From Richelia intracellularis HH01 (GTDB lineage Bacteria > Cyanobacteriota > Cyanobacteriia > Cyanobacteriales > Nostocaceae), in NCBI RefSeq assembly GCF_000350105.1, contig NZ_CAIY01000088.1:1-64000 (forward strand): a DNA stretch of 64,000 bases. The letters run 5' to 3'. How positions within the stretch are numbered: the stretch's first letter is position 1; each line of letters begins with the position of its first letter. Of the stretch, positions 30,338-42,215 are shown piece by piece. The translations under genes were made by a program, and so were the position numbers. Under the pieces are notes generated by a model. That model searched no databases. It was not told the DNA's origin and saw only the letters and a list, made by a program, of their open reading frames with translations.

Positions 30338-32557
30338 TTAACTAGCTGGTACCACAATTATAGGCAAAGGATTACATGGACTTATTTCTCCAGCTTGCAA
30401 AACTTTAACCTTTGCTTCTTTTAGTTGATTTATATTTACCCAGAATAGTGTGTCATTATCCGATGAGCTTTGTATAGAACTGGGACATACCCTAAAACGA
30501 ATGTTAATACCCCCAGAATTCAATACACCTGGTTTTTTATCTATAACCTGAAGCAAAGTGTTAGTGGAAACTGACTTCCGTTCTGTAAGTGCTGTGCGTT
30601 GAGTTGTTCGAACCACCCATCCCAACTGCAAATTTTCCACAGTACGAGGTTTTTTAAACAGTACAGGTTTAGAAGTACCTATACTAATTTGAGGATATGG
30701 ATTCATTATTTTCCAAATTGAAAGTCCTAGCATAAAAGCCATAATTACTAAAGGGAAAATAACTAAAAGTTGCAAAAGCATTTTAAATCTTCTTCTACTA
30801 AAATTACCAATAGTTTCTGCCTGATGTTTTTGTTTACTACCTCTTTCTGAAATTATGGTTGATAAATACGATTGTTGTTCTGTTCTAAGTACAGTAGATT
30901 TATCAATTGGTGTAGTATTTACGAATTCAGTATTTATGTGATTAACTGGTTCAGAGTGTTTAACTTGACAGTGAATTACAGCTACGGTGACATTATCATG
31001 ACCATTGTAACTATTAGCTATTCTTACTAGCGTGTCAGCAACATCATTAATTTCCAGCTTATTCATTAATAATGGTAATATTTCTGTCTCCCAGTTTTCT
31101 TCTACCCTATCAAAGTCACTTAAGCCATCAGAACACAATAGAAACACGCTATCTTCATCTAAAATAAGGCTTTGAGCTGTCGGGTTGAGAAAAATGCTAG
31201 GGCTCATTCCTAATGCTTGTATTAAAGAACCTGCATCATTTTTGTGTGTTGCTTCCCGATATAGTGTATGACCTAAGCAGACTTCTCTAGAAGCAACATC
31301 ATCATCTAGTGTGACTTGATAACAACCTTGGAGAGTAATCAAATAAGCACGACTATCTCCCACATGGGTAATGTACATTTCATTACCTACATGTAAACCC
31401 ATTACTAATGTAGTACCCATGCGCCGTCGACCTTGGCGATTTTCTCTATCATTTTGCTGGCTGATTTGATCATTAGCATTATTAACAGCTTTTTCCAAGT
31501 CCATATTTGCTATATATGAGCCTGTATTTTTTATAGAAGAAGATTGTATATACTCTGATACTGCTCGCTGTATTGTTTGAATTGCAATTTCAGAAGCAAT
31601 ATTCCCCCTTTCATGACCACCAATACCATCACAAATAATCGCTGCAGCAATATTTTGGGGATGATTGGTAAGAGTAGTACCACTGGGAGGATAACAAGCA
31701 TCCTCATTCCTTTGGCGGTGAGGGCCAGTATCAGTCTTAGTCGTAATCGTGATATTATTGATTTGTGACTGCCCAATAATAGATATTCCTTGATATAAAA
31801 TTTTAATTAATTCTTCGGGGGAAGAAATTTTTCGTTGAATTAAATCTTCTATAATTTGATTAATTAAATTTATGATTGTTGGTTTACTGGCAGGTACAAG
31901 TCGCTTCCAAAATTTTCCCAAGTCAACTAATCTAGGAGAATTGAACTGGTTATCAATGTGTAAGTCTAAGAGTCTGACTAGAGACCCCTCCACCCTTATT
32001 AATTCGGATGTTAGCAAACTTGAAACCACGCCCTCATCAGCTAAAGGTCGCCATAGTTTGGCAATTTGCAATAGCCAATTAAGTTGTCTCATCGCGGATA
32101 CATTACTCCAGGCAGTAATTAAATCACTGTGAAGCTTGACTTGCTTTAAATTATTATCTCCCGTATATAGAGGCGGTTTTTCTATAAGTAATAATTCTGT
32201 TGATGATTGCTTTGGGGATAATTGTAATACCCCATATACTTGGGGGGTATGTAAACGGTAAGGAAATAATCTTAAGTAGGGACGAATTGCTTGTAAAGTT
32301 TCTAATTCTGGAGATTGGGGTAATAAAGCAGGCTTTGTATCCAAAAGTATAGATGGTTCTATAACAAAATAACGCTCGGCTAATAATTCTCCAGAATTAC
32401 CCTTATTTTTGACGTCTCCTGCTAACCACAACAGACGCTTGGGTAGGTAGGCAGAACATTGCTGACAAAACTTGTGAGTCAACAAATTAGATGCTTGACA
32501 TTTTGGACAGTAGAGCATTATCCCTTCATTTTCCATAGTTTCCCCACTGCTCAGCAA
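30338..32557 (-). CDS. prpJ: Membrane-anchored PP2C-type protein phosphatase (probable PrpJ)
   Basis: Mg/Mn-dependent Ser/Thr phosphatase. Residues in the 739-codon frame: an N-terminal zinc ribbon (Cys17, Cys20, Cys31, Cys34), a helical linker, a PP2C domain at ~273-530 with RNED (283-286), ICDGIGGH (Asp310), MGTTL (380-384), GDSRAYLI, SDGLSD (Asp477) and HDN (Asp521), one membrane helix at ~592-614 and a small C-terminal domain. All metal ligands are present. In Nostoc 7120 prpJ encodes such a phosphatase needed for heterocyst glycolipid layer formation. As I recall, ndhM and a small heterocyst regulator are its neighbours, and both lie next here. The likely start is Met14 at 32518 (AAGGGA just upstream, and the zinc ribbon begins there). 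The ortholog name is inferred from architecture and gene order. Confidence 0.8.
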   Translation of the reverse strand: MLSSGETMENEGIMLYCPKCQASNLLTHKFCQQCSAYLPKRLLWLAGDVKNKGNSGELLAERYFVIEPSILLDTKPALLPQSPELETLQAIRPYLRLFPYRLHTPQVYGVLQLSPKQSSTELLLIEKPPLYTGDNNLKQVKLHSDLITAWSNVSAMRQLNWLLQIAKLWRPLADEGVVSSLLTSELIRVEGSLVRLLDLHIDNQFNSPRLVDLGKFWKRLVPASKPTIINLINQIIEDLIQRKISSPEELIKILYQGISIIGQSQINNITITTKTDTGPHRQRNEDACYPPSGTTLTNHPQNIAAAIICDGIGGHERGNIASEIAIQTIQRAVSEYIQSSSIKNTGSYIANMDLEKAVNNANDQISQQNDRENRQGRRRMGTTLVMGLHVGNEMYITHVGDSRAYLITLQGCYQVTLDDDVASREVCLGHTLYREATHKNDAGSLIQALGMSPSIFLNPTAQSLILDEDSVFLLCSDGLSDFDRVEENWETEILPLLMNKLEINDVADTLVRIANSYNGHDNVTVAVIHCQVKHSEPVNHINTEFVNTTPIDKSTVLRTEQQSYLSTIISERGSKQKHQAETIGNFSRRRFKMLLQLLVIFPLVIMAFMLGLSIWKIMNPYPQISIGTSKPVLFKKPRTVENLQLGWVVRTTQRTALTERKSVSTNTLLQVIDKKPGVLNSGGINIRFRVCPSSIQSSSDNDTLFWVNINQLKEAKVKVLQAGEISPCNPLPIIVVPAS

Positions 32558-34072
32558 TTTGCATATTTTTCAAAGGCAATTTTCGTGAAGGTATGCAAGA
32601 CTGTTATCCTTTAGTTGATATATCCAATCTTGGATTATGATTCTAACCTTTTGACAAAACCAGATGCTAATACTCAGAATCAAATAATTTTTTATGATAT
32701 TTACCATCAACAGCTAGATAACAAATCTCGTCATTTATTTATAAATGAATTTATTTTAATATTAGTGGCAGGGTTCATATCCTTCAACATAAATTTTCTG
32801 TACATTACCGGATGGGATGTCTTTTCACAAGGTTTTAAAAGCCTATGAATCATTTGCCATATCTATCAGTTAAAAAATTTATAAAAATAATTCAATTAAT
32901 TCTAAATATTTTGTGTTTGTAAAGATTAGACTTCAGCTACAAGTGGTAAAAATAAAGTTCTCATATAAACAAGCATATAAAAGTTTACCTTCTAATATAT
33001 TTTTTCTCTCATGTTGAGTGAGGTAAACCATGGCTATCTGTCTGCTTCCTAATTTTTTCAACTACCAAAATTCAGAAGGATATATTTATCCTGTATATGA
33101 TAATGTTTACTTACCAATTAATATGGAACTTAATATATGAAAAATATTTGAATGGTTCTTAATTTTGATGTCTATAAACTGCTCACAATACAAAAAAAAT
33201 GGAATATTTTTCTGTTATCAGCAGAATTATGATCATTGATAATTAGCAATGCTTATATACTAACATTAGTATATTTCCAAAGTTAACAGGCTGAATTTTT
33301 ATTTCCGAAACTTTTTCCGAATAGAAATATGTTATTTAATTATAGGAACTTTTACTTTATAAATTTTCCGTAATTTTTCTGCATTTTGAAAGAGTAGTTT
33401 CTGAGTGTGTCTCTAAAAATTATTAACTTTTATAATTATAAACCTACAGTAATTAATGGCTAAGATGAAACTATAGGCATTAATTACTCTTATAGTAATT
33501 ATTCAATAACTATCTCCAAAACTAGATATAGCTTACCACTACTTTTGTTGAATAACATGATTTTAAATCTATAAAAACCTTATAAATAATAAATAATTAT
33601 TACTAGGTTGCTTAAATTTCTTGGATATAAAATCAGGAGCAAAGATACTAGCAATTAATACCACTCTGACCACTAATTCAATACCTAATACTAATACATT
33701 AATACAATTAAACAAAAATGAGAAAATCTTATCTAAATGCGGATATAATTAGGTTAATTGTTCAGATAGTTGACTAATCATTAAATTACACTATATCTAG
33801 TATTTTAAATAAATAATCTCGATAAAAAATTAATTTTTAGGATCAAGAAAAAACTAATAAATATTAAGTTGTACTTTTACCCTTAATACTGCTTAAAAGA
33901 AATCAGTAGCTAGAAAATCCCAAAAGTGCTCATTTGTTTTTTCGTGCCGACAAACCATTATTTTCCCTTGAATTAGGGAGCATGTAGTTAGGCTGCAGAA
34001 AACCCCGTATTTTTCTACAGAGATAATGAAAACTATGGATACTAGCTTCTGAAGGATTCTCAGAGTAAACTT
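32558..34072. other. 1.5-kb spacer between PP2C gene and ndhM
   Basis: No recognisable gene. A TTG-started 77-codon frame at 32615-32848 has a hydrophobic C-terminal stretch but no known motif or ribosome site. It may be a relic. The rest is AT-rich without notable structure. Confidence 0.4.
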
Positions 34073-34432
34073 TTATAAAGCTTTTCCAGAAGAAACTTGA
34101 GGTAATCCCATACTGTAGTTGTTGACACTAGATGATAGGTTATAACTTATTTCGCCTTTTTGTAAAAGTGATCGCACATAATGTTCCAAATCTGATCCGA
34201 TACGTCGGAGATTGTAATCAGTCAATTCCACATTACTTGATGCTTCTACTAGTTCGTCAAATTTGCGGTATACCTTTTGTAGGGTATCCTCATTCCAGTT
34301 AAATTCATTATCTGGATCAATATCCAGTGTCAGAACCTGATTGCTAGGAACTAATTCTCCACCTTGGTTTATTTCTGCTGCAAAGACACGAATATGGCGG
34401 GTTGTGGATTTCAGCAACATAGATTTGTCCAT
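34073..34432 (-). CDS. ndhM: NDH-1 complex subunit M
   Basis: NdhM is an oxygenic-photosynthesis-specific subunit of the NAD(P)H dehydrogenase-like complex in thylakoids, part of the ferredoxin-binding hydrophilic arm that drives cyclic electron flow and respiration. The product has the conserved block [69 protein letters not shown] and the end NYSMGLPQV. The open frame extends to a TTG at 34444, but ATG 34432 gives the family's usual MD-S-MLLKS start, so I use it (119 residues). Intact and of normal length. It sits between the PP2C gene and a small regulator-like gene. Confidence 0.95.
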   Translation of the reverse strand: MDKSMLLKSTTRHIRVFAAEINQGGELVPSNQVLTLDIDPDNEFNWNEDTLQKVYRKFDELVEASSNVELTDYNLRRIGSDLEHYVRSLLQKGEISYNLSSSVNNYSMGLPQVSSGKAL

Positions 34433-34444
34433 ATACAAATGCAA

Positions 34445-35197
34445 TCCATAAAAGAGTAGTTCGACTTCACTGCAATCATTGTAGACCCTATTGTTAGACT
34501 TAAATGCTTCTTCCCCAATGGCTTTGTAGGTTCAATACAACGTTTATATTTTTATGAGTATTAAATTTAAGCACATTAATTGAACTCATTCATGTCAAGA
34601 AACCATCACAATTTATCAAAATAGAAGATAATTATCCCTTTTAGTCTCAAAATCATCTTAGGCTTGTTTTAGTAGATATCTTAATGTCTTGCATTAAAAA
34701 CTATCTATGGATTCAAATTGTAAATTTTGATGCCTGAATGAAGTTCTACTTCCTATTTAAGTAAAATTCAGAAAAAAATTACATGTATATCCTATACTCA
34801 ATTAACATTTAAAAATGAATTACCAAAGACAATAGCAATTTTCTAAGTAGTGTTTCTTGCGTATAGAATATGATACTACTGTAAAAAATAAAACTATTGT
34901 TGACGTGAACATAAAGTTACTGTAAAAACACTTTAACAAGCAAAAGGAACTTCTTACAGAAACTTTATTGTAAGGAATCGGAAACACTGAATAATAGATA
35001 TATCTTGTTTTAAGATTGATTGGTTCAGTAGTGTCAAAACCCAAGTAATGAATATTTAGCTGGAGGAAAAAAATAGGAGCCCGAAATGGAATACCATTTT
35101 TGTTTATTAATTGATAACCTGGATTAATTCATAAGATATTTTGATTGGCAAGATAGCCCCTCATTCATATGACCACTTAGTAAAGGAATTAAAGAAC
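34445..35197. other. Divergent spacer ndhM / small regulator-like gene
   Basis: About 750 AT-rich bases expected to hold both promoters. There are no hairpins of note and no coding remnant is recognised. Confidence 0.45.
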
Positions 35198-35479
35198 ATG
35201 AACTCTAAAGCATTATCACCTCAGGCTAATCCTATTGAAGTAGGGGTCTATGAATGTGACATTCATCTCAAATTTCGATTTATTGAAGAAAGAAGCCTAT
35301 TAAGCGACCGTGACCAACTTTTGCAAGTTTTGTTAGAAATGATTACGGATGATTCTGATGAGTTTTTAGATATGTTAGACCAGGTAATTAAGGTCAGAGA
35401 AGCATCAGAGCTTTCAGCTTCACCATCAATGAGAAGGCAGCTCATGCGTTTACGCAATTCTGCAGACAATAATCAATAG
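35198..35479 (+). CDS. Small heterocyst regulator-like protein (Npun_R1517/Asr1734-type)
   Basis: A 93-residue soluble protein from ATG 35198 (AAGGA 11 bases upstream). The open frame extends 19 codons further but the conserved part begins here. Core: PIEVGVYECDIHLKFRFIEE, then DRDQLLQVLLEMI and a C-terminal basic segment SPSMRRQLMRLRN. It resembles a short protein family of filamentous cyanobacteria named for Npun_R1517. As I recall, the Nostoc 7120 member asr1734 affects heterocyst formation when overexpressed. Acidic helices and an arginine-rich tail are visible, but no classical DNA-binding motif. Gene order (PP2C, ndhM, this gene) matches my memory of the Nostoc locus all1731-asr1734. 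Function is inferred; the gene itself is convincing. Confidence 0.65.
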   Translation: MNSKALSPQANPIEVGVYECDIHLKFRFIEERSLLSDRDQLLQVLLEMITDDSDEFLDMLDQVIKVREASELSASPSMRRQLMRLRNSADNNQ

Positions 35480-37146
35480 CGAGTTACATTTATATATTCA
35501 CAGGTATATATTTATATTTATATATTCATAAGTATATATTCATAGGCACCCTGATCCGCTATGTAATAGTAGGTGTTTCCAATTCACCCGTATTCTTCTC
35601 AAGTAAGCCTGGTTTTTTATCATAACTTCCACAAATACAACATGATTTAAGTCAAACCCAGTTAGGGGTTTATAGGAAGTGCCTACGGTTTTTTATTCCC
35701 TTTCTACTATGTAGATAAAGGCAGGAGTACAAAGGTAGATGAAATTTATTATAAAAGCTTATAACTAAGACCTTTTATAAATTTATCGCCTGACCGTAGT
35801 AAAAAAACCGAGTATTTACTAATTAAGTCATTTCTAACTTCTTGGAATGATTGAGATCATTAAATATATTTAAGTTCATTAATTGAATTTCATAGCTTCC
35901 AGGATTTTAGAGAGTTTATAACTGGTTTTTAAGTACATTACTATTTAAAAATAGTTTCATGATAATTGTCTAAGTATAAATTCGTAAAATTTGAAGAAGG
36001 GGTTTGCACAACGGAGTCAACATTGTTTTTCTATGGAAACTGTTTCATTCGTTAAAAATCAACACAGGCTTTCATCATTTGTGATCTATCAATTTAAATT
36101 TAATGTTTGACCACATTATTTTGTGGTTATATCTCCAGATGGTTAAGAAAATACCAGCACTAACTTTACAAGGAACAAAGTCAGAGTAATGGGTTAATGG
36201 GTTGAAATTTTACAACCCTATTTGTTTATGAAGATGATTTGACCACCTAATCAAAATAATGACTCTGGGATTCATTATTAGTGAACACTCAAAAAAATAT
36301 TGCCGTTTTTAATTTAATTATGATGTTATGAGGATATTATATTGCATGATTTTACTCTGAAAAAAGCATTTTTACAAACTCAATACTATTAAATTAACTC
36401 TCAATTTTCATTTTGTAATATTGTTTTAATTCATATCTATCAGACTTTTTATAGGTAATATAAATTAGGAATATTCTATGACTATTTTTGAGACCCAGAA
36501 AATTCCAAATCTATTTCAAGGGGAAGTATTATCAGGTAGACTTGCTGCTATATATTTCATTCTCACCAAATCTTTGTTTATAGGCTTTCAGTGGATTTGC
36601 CCTAAGTTGAGTGTCAGCTGCTAATTATTTTTTAGGTTTGGTCCACTTGTTACGATAAGAGTCTGATGTTCGTTTGTCCGTAACTTAAGAGTATTAAAAT
36701 GCTAAAATACTTTATGAAATCTTCCCACACGGTTTAATTTTAATTTTTGTCATTGCATAAATTGAGGTCCATATGTATTAACTAAAAGGCTTATCACATT
36801 TGAAGTTATTATGAAAGATAGAATTGTTCTCCTCTAGACAGACTACAAGTGCAATTGTACTTTTTGCATTCCACCATTTTTACTGGCCATTCTAGTTAGT
36901 GTGAGGATGATATTTTTTCATCATTCAGCATTCGAACATTTATAACCTTAAATACTTAAAATACGATTGATTAGAACCAGCCAATTGATTCTCTTATATA
37001 ATTCGCTTGTACTAGTTATTTCCCTTCTGTTATTTTCAGTTTTTCATTCCAAACCCCTGATTACTTTAAGTTTATATATCCTTTTCGAAAATAAAGAAAT
37101 TAGGATATAGCAATTGCTCAAGTTACTAAAACTACGTGAAATGTAG
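35480..37146. other. 1.7-kb spacer
   Basis: No intact gene. Low-complexity TATATATTCATA repeats occur at ~35490-35545. A 48-codon frame from ATG 36478 (TIFETQKIPNLFQGEVL...) is open but short and unidentified. The remainder shows nothing I can name. Confidence 0.4.
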
Positions 37147-37842
37147 TTAATTTGCCAGACCATGCTCTAAAGCAAAGCGTACCAACTCTGTACGGCTATT
37201 AGTGCCAGTTTTACTGAACAAACGACTAACGTATTTTTCTACATTTCTTACGCTGGTATCTAAGCGACGAGCAATTTCTTTGTTCATTAAGCCTTCTGCT
37301 ACCGAATTTAAAACACTTTGCTCTCTAGGAGTTAAGTCAATTTTAAAAGGAGCAGGAGACTGGGAAATAGAAGTGCGTTGGGTTAATAATGCTTTTATTT
37401 GTGCAATTTGGTTAGCAAGTTCGGTAATATCTGAGTTTTCCCCATTCTCTCGAAATACAGCACCTTTTTTCACTCGTCTATTCAACAAGTTTTCCACAAT
37501 TGCTATTAATTCCTCAGGATCGAAGGGTTTGGGGATATAAGCATCCACACCTGCCTGATAACCTTGAATACGATCATTAGTCATACCTTTAGCAGTTAAA
37601 AATATTACTGGCAAAGATTGAAATCGCTTATCCTCACGCATCTGTTTGAGAAACTGATAGCCATCAACCTGAGGCATCATAACATCTGAGATTACTAATT
37701 CAGGTGTCATCTGTTGCAACATCTCCCAACCTTCACTTGCATTGCTAGCAACTTGAACATTGAATCCACTTTCTTGTAAATATTCTTTTACGGCCTCACG
37801 TAATCCTGGCTCATCGTCCACCAGTAACAATTGTACTGACAT
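37147..37842 (-). CDS. NarL/LuxR-type response regulator (Ycf29-like)
   Basis: DNA-binding response regulator of 231 residues. The receiver has the acidic pocket DDE (9-11), phosphoacceptor Asp53 (VISDVMMP), the switch Thr in FLTAKG and Lys in PKPF. A ~40-residue linker follows, then a LuxR-type helix-turn-helix (LTPREQSVLNSVAEGLMNKEIARRL, DTSVRNVEKYVSRLF). The receiver resembles Ycf29/TctD of cyanobacteria and red-algal plastids, whose regulon is not well known. All phosphorylation residues are intact. No kinase is adjacent, so the partner is unknown. It is a single gene, with a possible Shine-Dalgarno AAGGAGAGG just upstream of ATG 37842. Confidence 0.88.
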   Translation of the reverse strand: MSVQLLLVDDEPGLREAVKEYLQESGFNVQVASNASEGWEMLQQMTPELVISDVMMPQVDGYQFLKQMREDKRFQSLPVIFLTAKGMTNDRIQGYQAGVDAYIPKPFDPEELIAIVENLLNRRVKKGAVFRENGENSDITELANQIAQIKALLTQRTSISQSPAPFKIDLTPREQSVLNSVAEGLMNKEIARRLDTSVRNVEKYVSRLFSKTGTNSRTELVRFALEHGLAN

Positions 37843-38283
37843 TTAACCTCTCCTTGATGCAAACTTTTATTTTCTAATTTACCTAAATTTGGTTATTTAT
37901 ATGGTAGCTACTTCATGTAGAGTTGAGTACATTACTTGATGAAAAGTACAAAAACACATTGATTAATAAGTATGAAGATAATTTTGCAGAGATAATTTTC
38001 TTTAAAAAATCTAGTGGAGTTATAATCGGGATTTAATAAGTAGCAAGTCAGATAATAAATGCAAGGCAAGCTCAGTCAAAGCTAGCTATAAAAACTTCTA
38101 CAATCCTCAAAATACAGTGATAAATATACACAATTGCATTTTGCCTATAATAGACCTGATATTTATTAGATTCCAAAAATAGTACGATGAAACTTATCCT
38201 TTATAATAAAAAATAAAAACGACTGATATGTCAGTTAATATCATTAATATTTTCCCAACTTAAGACTACCTATAATTTAGACT
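37843..38283. other. Divergent spacer response regulator / mnmG
   Basis: A 441-base AT-rich spacer with presumably both promoters. No distinctive operator, hairpin or coding remnant is recognised. Confidence 0.45.
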
Positions 38284-40194
38284 ATGAATAATCTTGTGGA
38301 ATTCCAAGATGCTTTTGATGTGATTATTGTTGGTGCAGGCCACTCAGGCTGCGAAGCAGCCTTGGCAACGTCACGTCTTGGCTGTAAGACTTTGCTACTC
38401 ACACTTAATCTAGATAAAATTGCTTGGCAACCTTGCAATCCTGCAGTAGGAGGACCAGCCAAATCTCAAATAACTCATGAAATAGATGCGTTGGGCGGGG
38501 AAATTGGCAAGATCGCTGATTGCACATACCTCCAAAAAAGGATACTCAACTCTTCACGTGGTCCTGCCGTGTGGGCTTTAAGAGCACAGACAGATAAGCG
38601 GGAATATACAGCAGTAATGAAGTCTATAGTAGAGAACCAAGAAAATCTTAGTGTCCGCGAAGGAATAGTAACAGATTTGGTACTAGGTCCCAATGATGAT
38701 GTAATTGGTGTCCAAACCTATTTTGGGGCAGCTTTCCGGTGTCAAGCTGTAATTCTTGCAACGGGAACCTTCTTGGGAGGAAAAGTTTGGATTGGGAATA
38801 AATCCATGGTCGCTGGTAGGGCAGGAGAATTTGCAGCTATAGGATTAACTGACACTTTGAATCGTTTGGGTTTTGAAACTGGAAGGCTTAAAACAGGAAC
38901 CCCAGCACGGGTAGATAAAAGGTCTATAGATTATAATAAAATGACACCCCAGCCTGGGGATAAGGACTTACGGTGGTTTAGCTTTGATCCAAAAGCATGG
39001 CTAGAAAAAGAACAAATGCTTTGTTATATGACCAGAACTACCCCAGAGACCCACCGTTTGATTCGGGACAACTTGCATCTTTCACCAGTATATGGGGGTT
39101 GGGTAGAAGCAAAGGGTCCCCGTTATTGTCCCAGCATAGAGGATAAAATCGTTAGATTTGCAGATAAAGAAAGCCATCAAGTATTTATTGAACCAGAAGG
39201 TCGGAATGTCCCTGAATTATATATTCAAGGGCTTTCAACAGGTCTACCGGAAAATTTACAACTACAACTTTTGCGTAGTCTTCCTGGAATGGAAAAGTGT
39301 ATAATGCTACGTCCCGCCTATGCTGTGGAGTATGATTATTTGCCAGCAACCCAATGTTATCCCACAATGATGACTAAGAAAATATCTGGGTTATTTTGTG
39401 CTGGACAGATCAATGGAACTACAGGTTACGAAGAGGCAGCAGCCCAAGGAATAGTTGCTGGTATTAATGCTGCACGGCTAGTTAGAGGAGAAGAAATAAT
39501 TGTTTTTCCCCGGGAAAAAAGTTATATAGGCACGTTATTGGATGATTTATGTACTAAAGATTTACGTGAACCATACCGTATGCTGACCAGCCGTTCTGAA
39601 TATCGTTTACTATTAAGATCAGATAATGCGGACCAAAGGATGACACCATTGGGTAGGGAAATAGGTTTAATTTGTGATCGCCGATGGCAATTATTTAAGA
39701 AAAAACAAGCAAATATTGTAGATGAGAAACAGCGTTTAAAAGTGACTCGAGTTAAAGAACATGAGGATATAGGTAAAGCAATTGCCAAAGCCACTGGGCA
39801 ATCTATCAAAGGTTCTATTACCCTTGCAGACTTGTTACTTCGTCCAGGATTTCACTACGTTAATCTGGAAGAGTATGGATTGGGTAAAGCTAATCTTGCC
39901 CATACGGAAAAAGAGGGGGTAGAGATAGAAGTCAAATATTCCGGTTATCTTGCCAGACAACAAAATCAAATCGACCAAATTACCCGTCAGGCTCACCGCG
40001 TTCTGCCTAATGATTTGGATTATGAGCAAATTGATACTTTATCCAAGGAAGCACGGGAAAAACTTAATCGTGTAAAACCTATTACAATTGGTCAGGCATC
40101 ACGTATTGGTGGAGTAAACCCTGCTGATATTAATTCTTTAATCATATATCTAGAATTAGGTAAAAACAAAAAACAACAAGTTTTTCAAAATTAA
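38284..40194 (+). CDS. mnmG: tRNA uridine-5-carboxymethylaminomethyl modification enzyme MnmG
   Basis: MnmG (GidA) is an FAD- and NADH-dependent enzyme that works with the GTPase MnmE to place the (carboxymethyl)aminomethyl group on U34 of several tRNAs. At 636 residues it is full length. Visible are the FAD-binding [10 protein letters not shown] at 17-26, the signature [11 protein letters not shown] with its cysteine (PCNPAVGG), [16 protein letters not shown], the second signature [16 protein letters not shown] and the C-terminal helical domain ending [20 protein letters not shown]. It is a single gene. mnmE is not in the window. No defect. Confidence 0.97.
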   Translation: MNNLVEFQDAFDVIIVGAGHSGCEAALATSRLGCKTLLLTLNLDKIAWQPCNPAVGGPAKSQITHEIDALGGEIGKIADCTYLQKRILNSSRGPAVWALRAQTDKREYTAVMKSIVENQENLSVREGIVTDLVLGPNDDVIGVQTYFGAAFRCQAVILATGTFLGGKVWIGNKSMVAGRAGEFAAIGLTDTLNRLGFETGRLKTGTPARVDKRSIDYNKMTPQPGDKDLRWFSFDPKAWLEKEQMLCYMTRTTPETHRLIRDNLHLSPVYGGWVEAKGPRYCPSIEDKIVRFADKESHQVFIEPEGRNVPELYIQGLSTGLPENLQLQLLRSLPGMEKCIMLRPAYAVEYDYLPATQCYPTMMTKKISGLFCAGQINGTTGYEEAAAQGIVAGINAARLVRGEEIIVFPREKSYIGTLLDDLCTKDLREPYRMLTSRSEYRLLLRSDNADQRMTPLGREIGLICDRRWQLFKKKQANIVDEKQRLKVTRVKEHEDIGKAIAKATGQSIKGSITLADLLLRPGFHYVNLEEYGLGKANLAHTEKEGVEIEVKYSGYLARQQNQIDQITRQAHRVLPNDLDYEQIDTLSKEAREKLNRVKPITIGQASRIGGVNPADINSLIIYLELGKNKKQQVFQN

Positions 40195-40465
40195 CTTAAT
40201 ATCAAACTTCATTAACTATAATTATAGTGTTGGGAAAATCATTATGATGAATAACACAAATCATAAAATAGCTATTAATTAATAATATCTATAAGACTAA
40301 TAAGGTTAATGCTTTTTATAATTAGTTTATAAATACAGGAAAAAGCTAGTTAATCGCAACTCCACTTATGGAAAATCAACTTAGTATCAACAAGAATTAA
40401 AGTGATTCCCAGGTGCTAGGGTTTTGAACTATTAACTGCCCCTAGTACTAAAAGAATAAAAAGCC

Positions 40466-40939
40466 ATGTCACAATCAAACAGAACGTATCTAACCATTCC
40501 CAAAACATCAGAAGAACTAATTTGCAGTGAGCCTTGGGCTATCGAAACTTATGCGGATTATCTGATGGACGAACTTTTCGCTGATATTGACAAAATTCTT
40601 GATGGTAATAAACTCCCGAACCAAACGGTTTTAGCAAATCAAATACCCCAATCAACACCCCAGGTAACATCAGTTCTCTCTAGCAACCACAGTTATACAG
40701 ATTTAAGGAGCCGTCAAACTGATGTTAACCAGTCATTTCAGCCAGCAAGTGCTAATTTGAAAAGACGAATCAAAAAAAGTACTTTCCAATACAAAGGAGG
40801 CATCCTAGTCAGAATATTGTCCTTAATTATTATAGTTGGATTAGGAATTACTAGTATAGTCTGGCTATGGGATTCTGGAAGGCTTAACCACCTAGAAAGT
40901 CTATTTTTGCAAAAAGTTATGGAAAAAACGTCTAAGTAA
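40466..40939 (+). CDS. Conserved membrane-anchored protein of unknown function
   Basis: A 157-residue protein. The acidic N-terminal motif SEELICSEPWAIETYADYLMDELFADIDKILDG looks conserved, and I associate it with uncharacterised cyanobacterial proteins. A polar, Gln/Ser-rich linker (about 55-100) and one membrane helix near the C-terminus (about 113-137, ILVRILSLIIIVGLGITSIVWLW) follow. Topology is probably a cytoplasmic N-terminus with a tail anchor. It follows mnmG by 271 bases on the same strand. No enzyme motif is seen, and no function can be assigned. Codon use and amino-acid composition look like those of the neighbouring genes. Confidence 0.7.
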   Translation: MSQSNRTYLTIPKTSEELICSEPWAIETYADYLMDELFADIDKILDGNKLPNQTVLANQIPQSTPQVTSVLSSNHSYTDLRSRQTDVNQSFQPASANLKRRIKKSTFQYKGGILVRILSLIIIVGLGITSIVWLWDSGRLNHLESLFLQKVMEKTSK

Positions 40940-41865
40940 TCCAAACCTAATCAAATTACCAAAGATAAAGTGTCATTTGATATATCCAATTACCTACTGG
41001 ATACTTTGAATGTAGTTAAAAGTTCAAGATATAATAAACACCTGCTCTTGATCTTGATAAACTAAGGGTAATTAGGTTTATTATCCCAGACAGCTAGTAA
41101 GGACACAATCCCCAATTATAAGCAAATAGTAATATTCTTTTAGAGAATATTACTCTAATATATCAAATCTTTTTATTAAGACATAAAATACCTGGAAATG
41201 CTTCCATACCCAGAAAAATATAATGCAAAATAATAATTTAGCTTAAGCTTTGCCTTCACTATCTCTGCCTTAAGATGATTTCAGCTAAAATGCTATAGAA
41301 TGGGTAGAATTTCCCTATTAATCTTAAAATAAACACAAAAATATTCACTTAGGATATTACGAATAGCAAGCAGTGAATCTAAACCTAGCAAATCTACATG
41401 TGAATTAATTAGCATTTCCTACCATTGTAAGCATTGTTCATGTCTTGAAAAAACTAATATAAACATATGAACAATCAGCTGCTATATTTAAAATCAAAGG
41501 ATTTACGCAACACCTCTAAATTTGATTATTTAGGTAATTTGATGTTTTTAATATCATCAAGGCTCATCCTATGGTTAGTTTACCATCACTATGGTGTCAA
41601 ACCTCTAACTATTCATGATTGATTGCTTTATTGACTATAATGTTATAATAATTTGTTTTTATCTACTGCCTAGTTAGCTTAAGGACTAAAGTGGGTGCCT
41701 TATATTGATAAGGGGGAAACTACACTAATATACCCCATAGGATTAAGTCTTAACTCCAATCGTAACTAGATAGAAATCATAAAATAGCAAACAATAGACG
41801 GAAACTTGATTTGCAAGTAAACAGCATGACTGTTAGAATCCTGACTTTTGCATTAAAATGCTGAA
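40940..41865. other. 0.9-kb spacer
   Basis: No gene or RNA is recognised, and no strong hairpin. This is the convergent end between the hypothetical membrane protein and the minus-strand pair to the right. Confidence 0.45.
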
Positions 41866-42153
41866 CTAATTGACCATTGGTAATGTGAGACTTACAGTTC
41901 GATTTTTACTATCCCAAACTATCCAAGCAAACTTTGGATCTAGATCAGTTGGATCATCTGTAACTTTAAAACACAGCTTATTACTTTCCCTTCCTTGCTC
42001 AATTGCAAAATCCGCATTTTGATCATATATAACCTTGAAACCCCTATCTCGAAGACAATATATTACCCAGGCTTTTAAAGGTTGCCTGGCTGGTTCATAA
42101 AAAATAGGTGGCTTTTCAAACACTTCTACTATAACCTTATATATTTGCATCAT
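41866..42153 (-). CDS. Small conserved hypothetical protein
   Basis: A 95-residue soluble protein with mixed alpha/beta character. The N-terminal strand is IYKVIVEVFEKPP, followed by ARQPLKAWVIYCLRDRGFKVIYDQN and a C-terminal pair of strands FAWIVWDSKNRTVSLTLP. No known motif. It begins 62 bases after the end of the acyl-CoA-dehydrogenase-like gene on the same strand and may be its operon partner. The length seems complete and composition is protein-like, so I take it as real, but no function is known to me. Confidence 0.55.
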   Translation of the reverse strand: MMQIYKVIVEVFEKPPIFYEPARQPLKAWVIYCLRDRGFKVIYDQNADFAIEQGRESNKLCFKVTDDPTDLDPKFAWIVWDSKNRTVSLTLPMVN

Positions 42154-42215
42154 AGAATTTTAAATTACAGAATTTTAGATGTTAGATTACAAATAAATAT
42201 TTCCTTATTTTATCC

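Noticed and set aside
32615-32848. 77-codon TTG-started frame
   Set aside because: TTG start without Shine-Dalgarno and no conserved motif; may be a relic.
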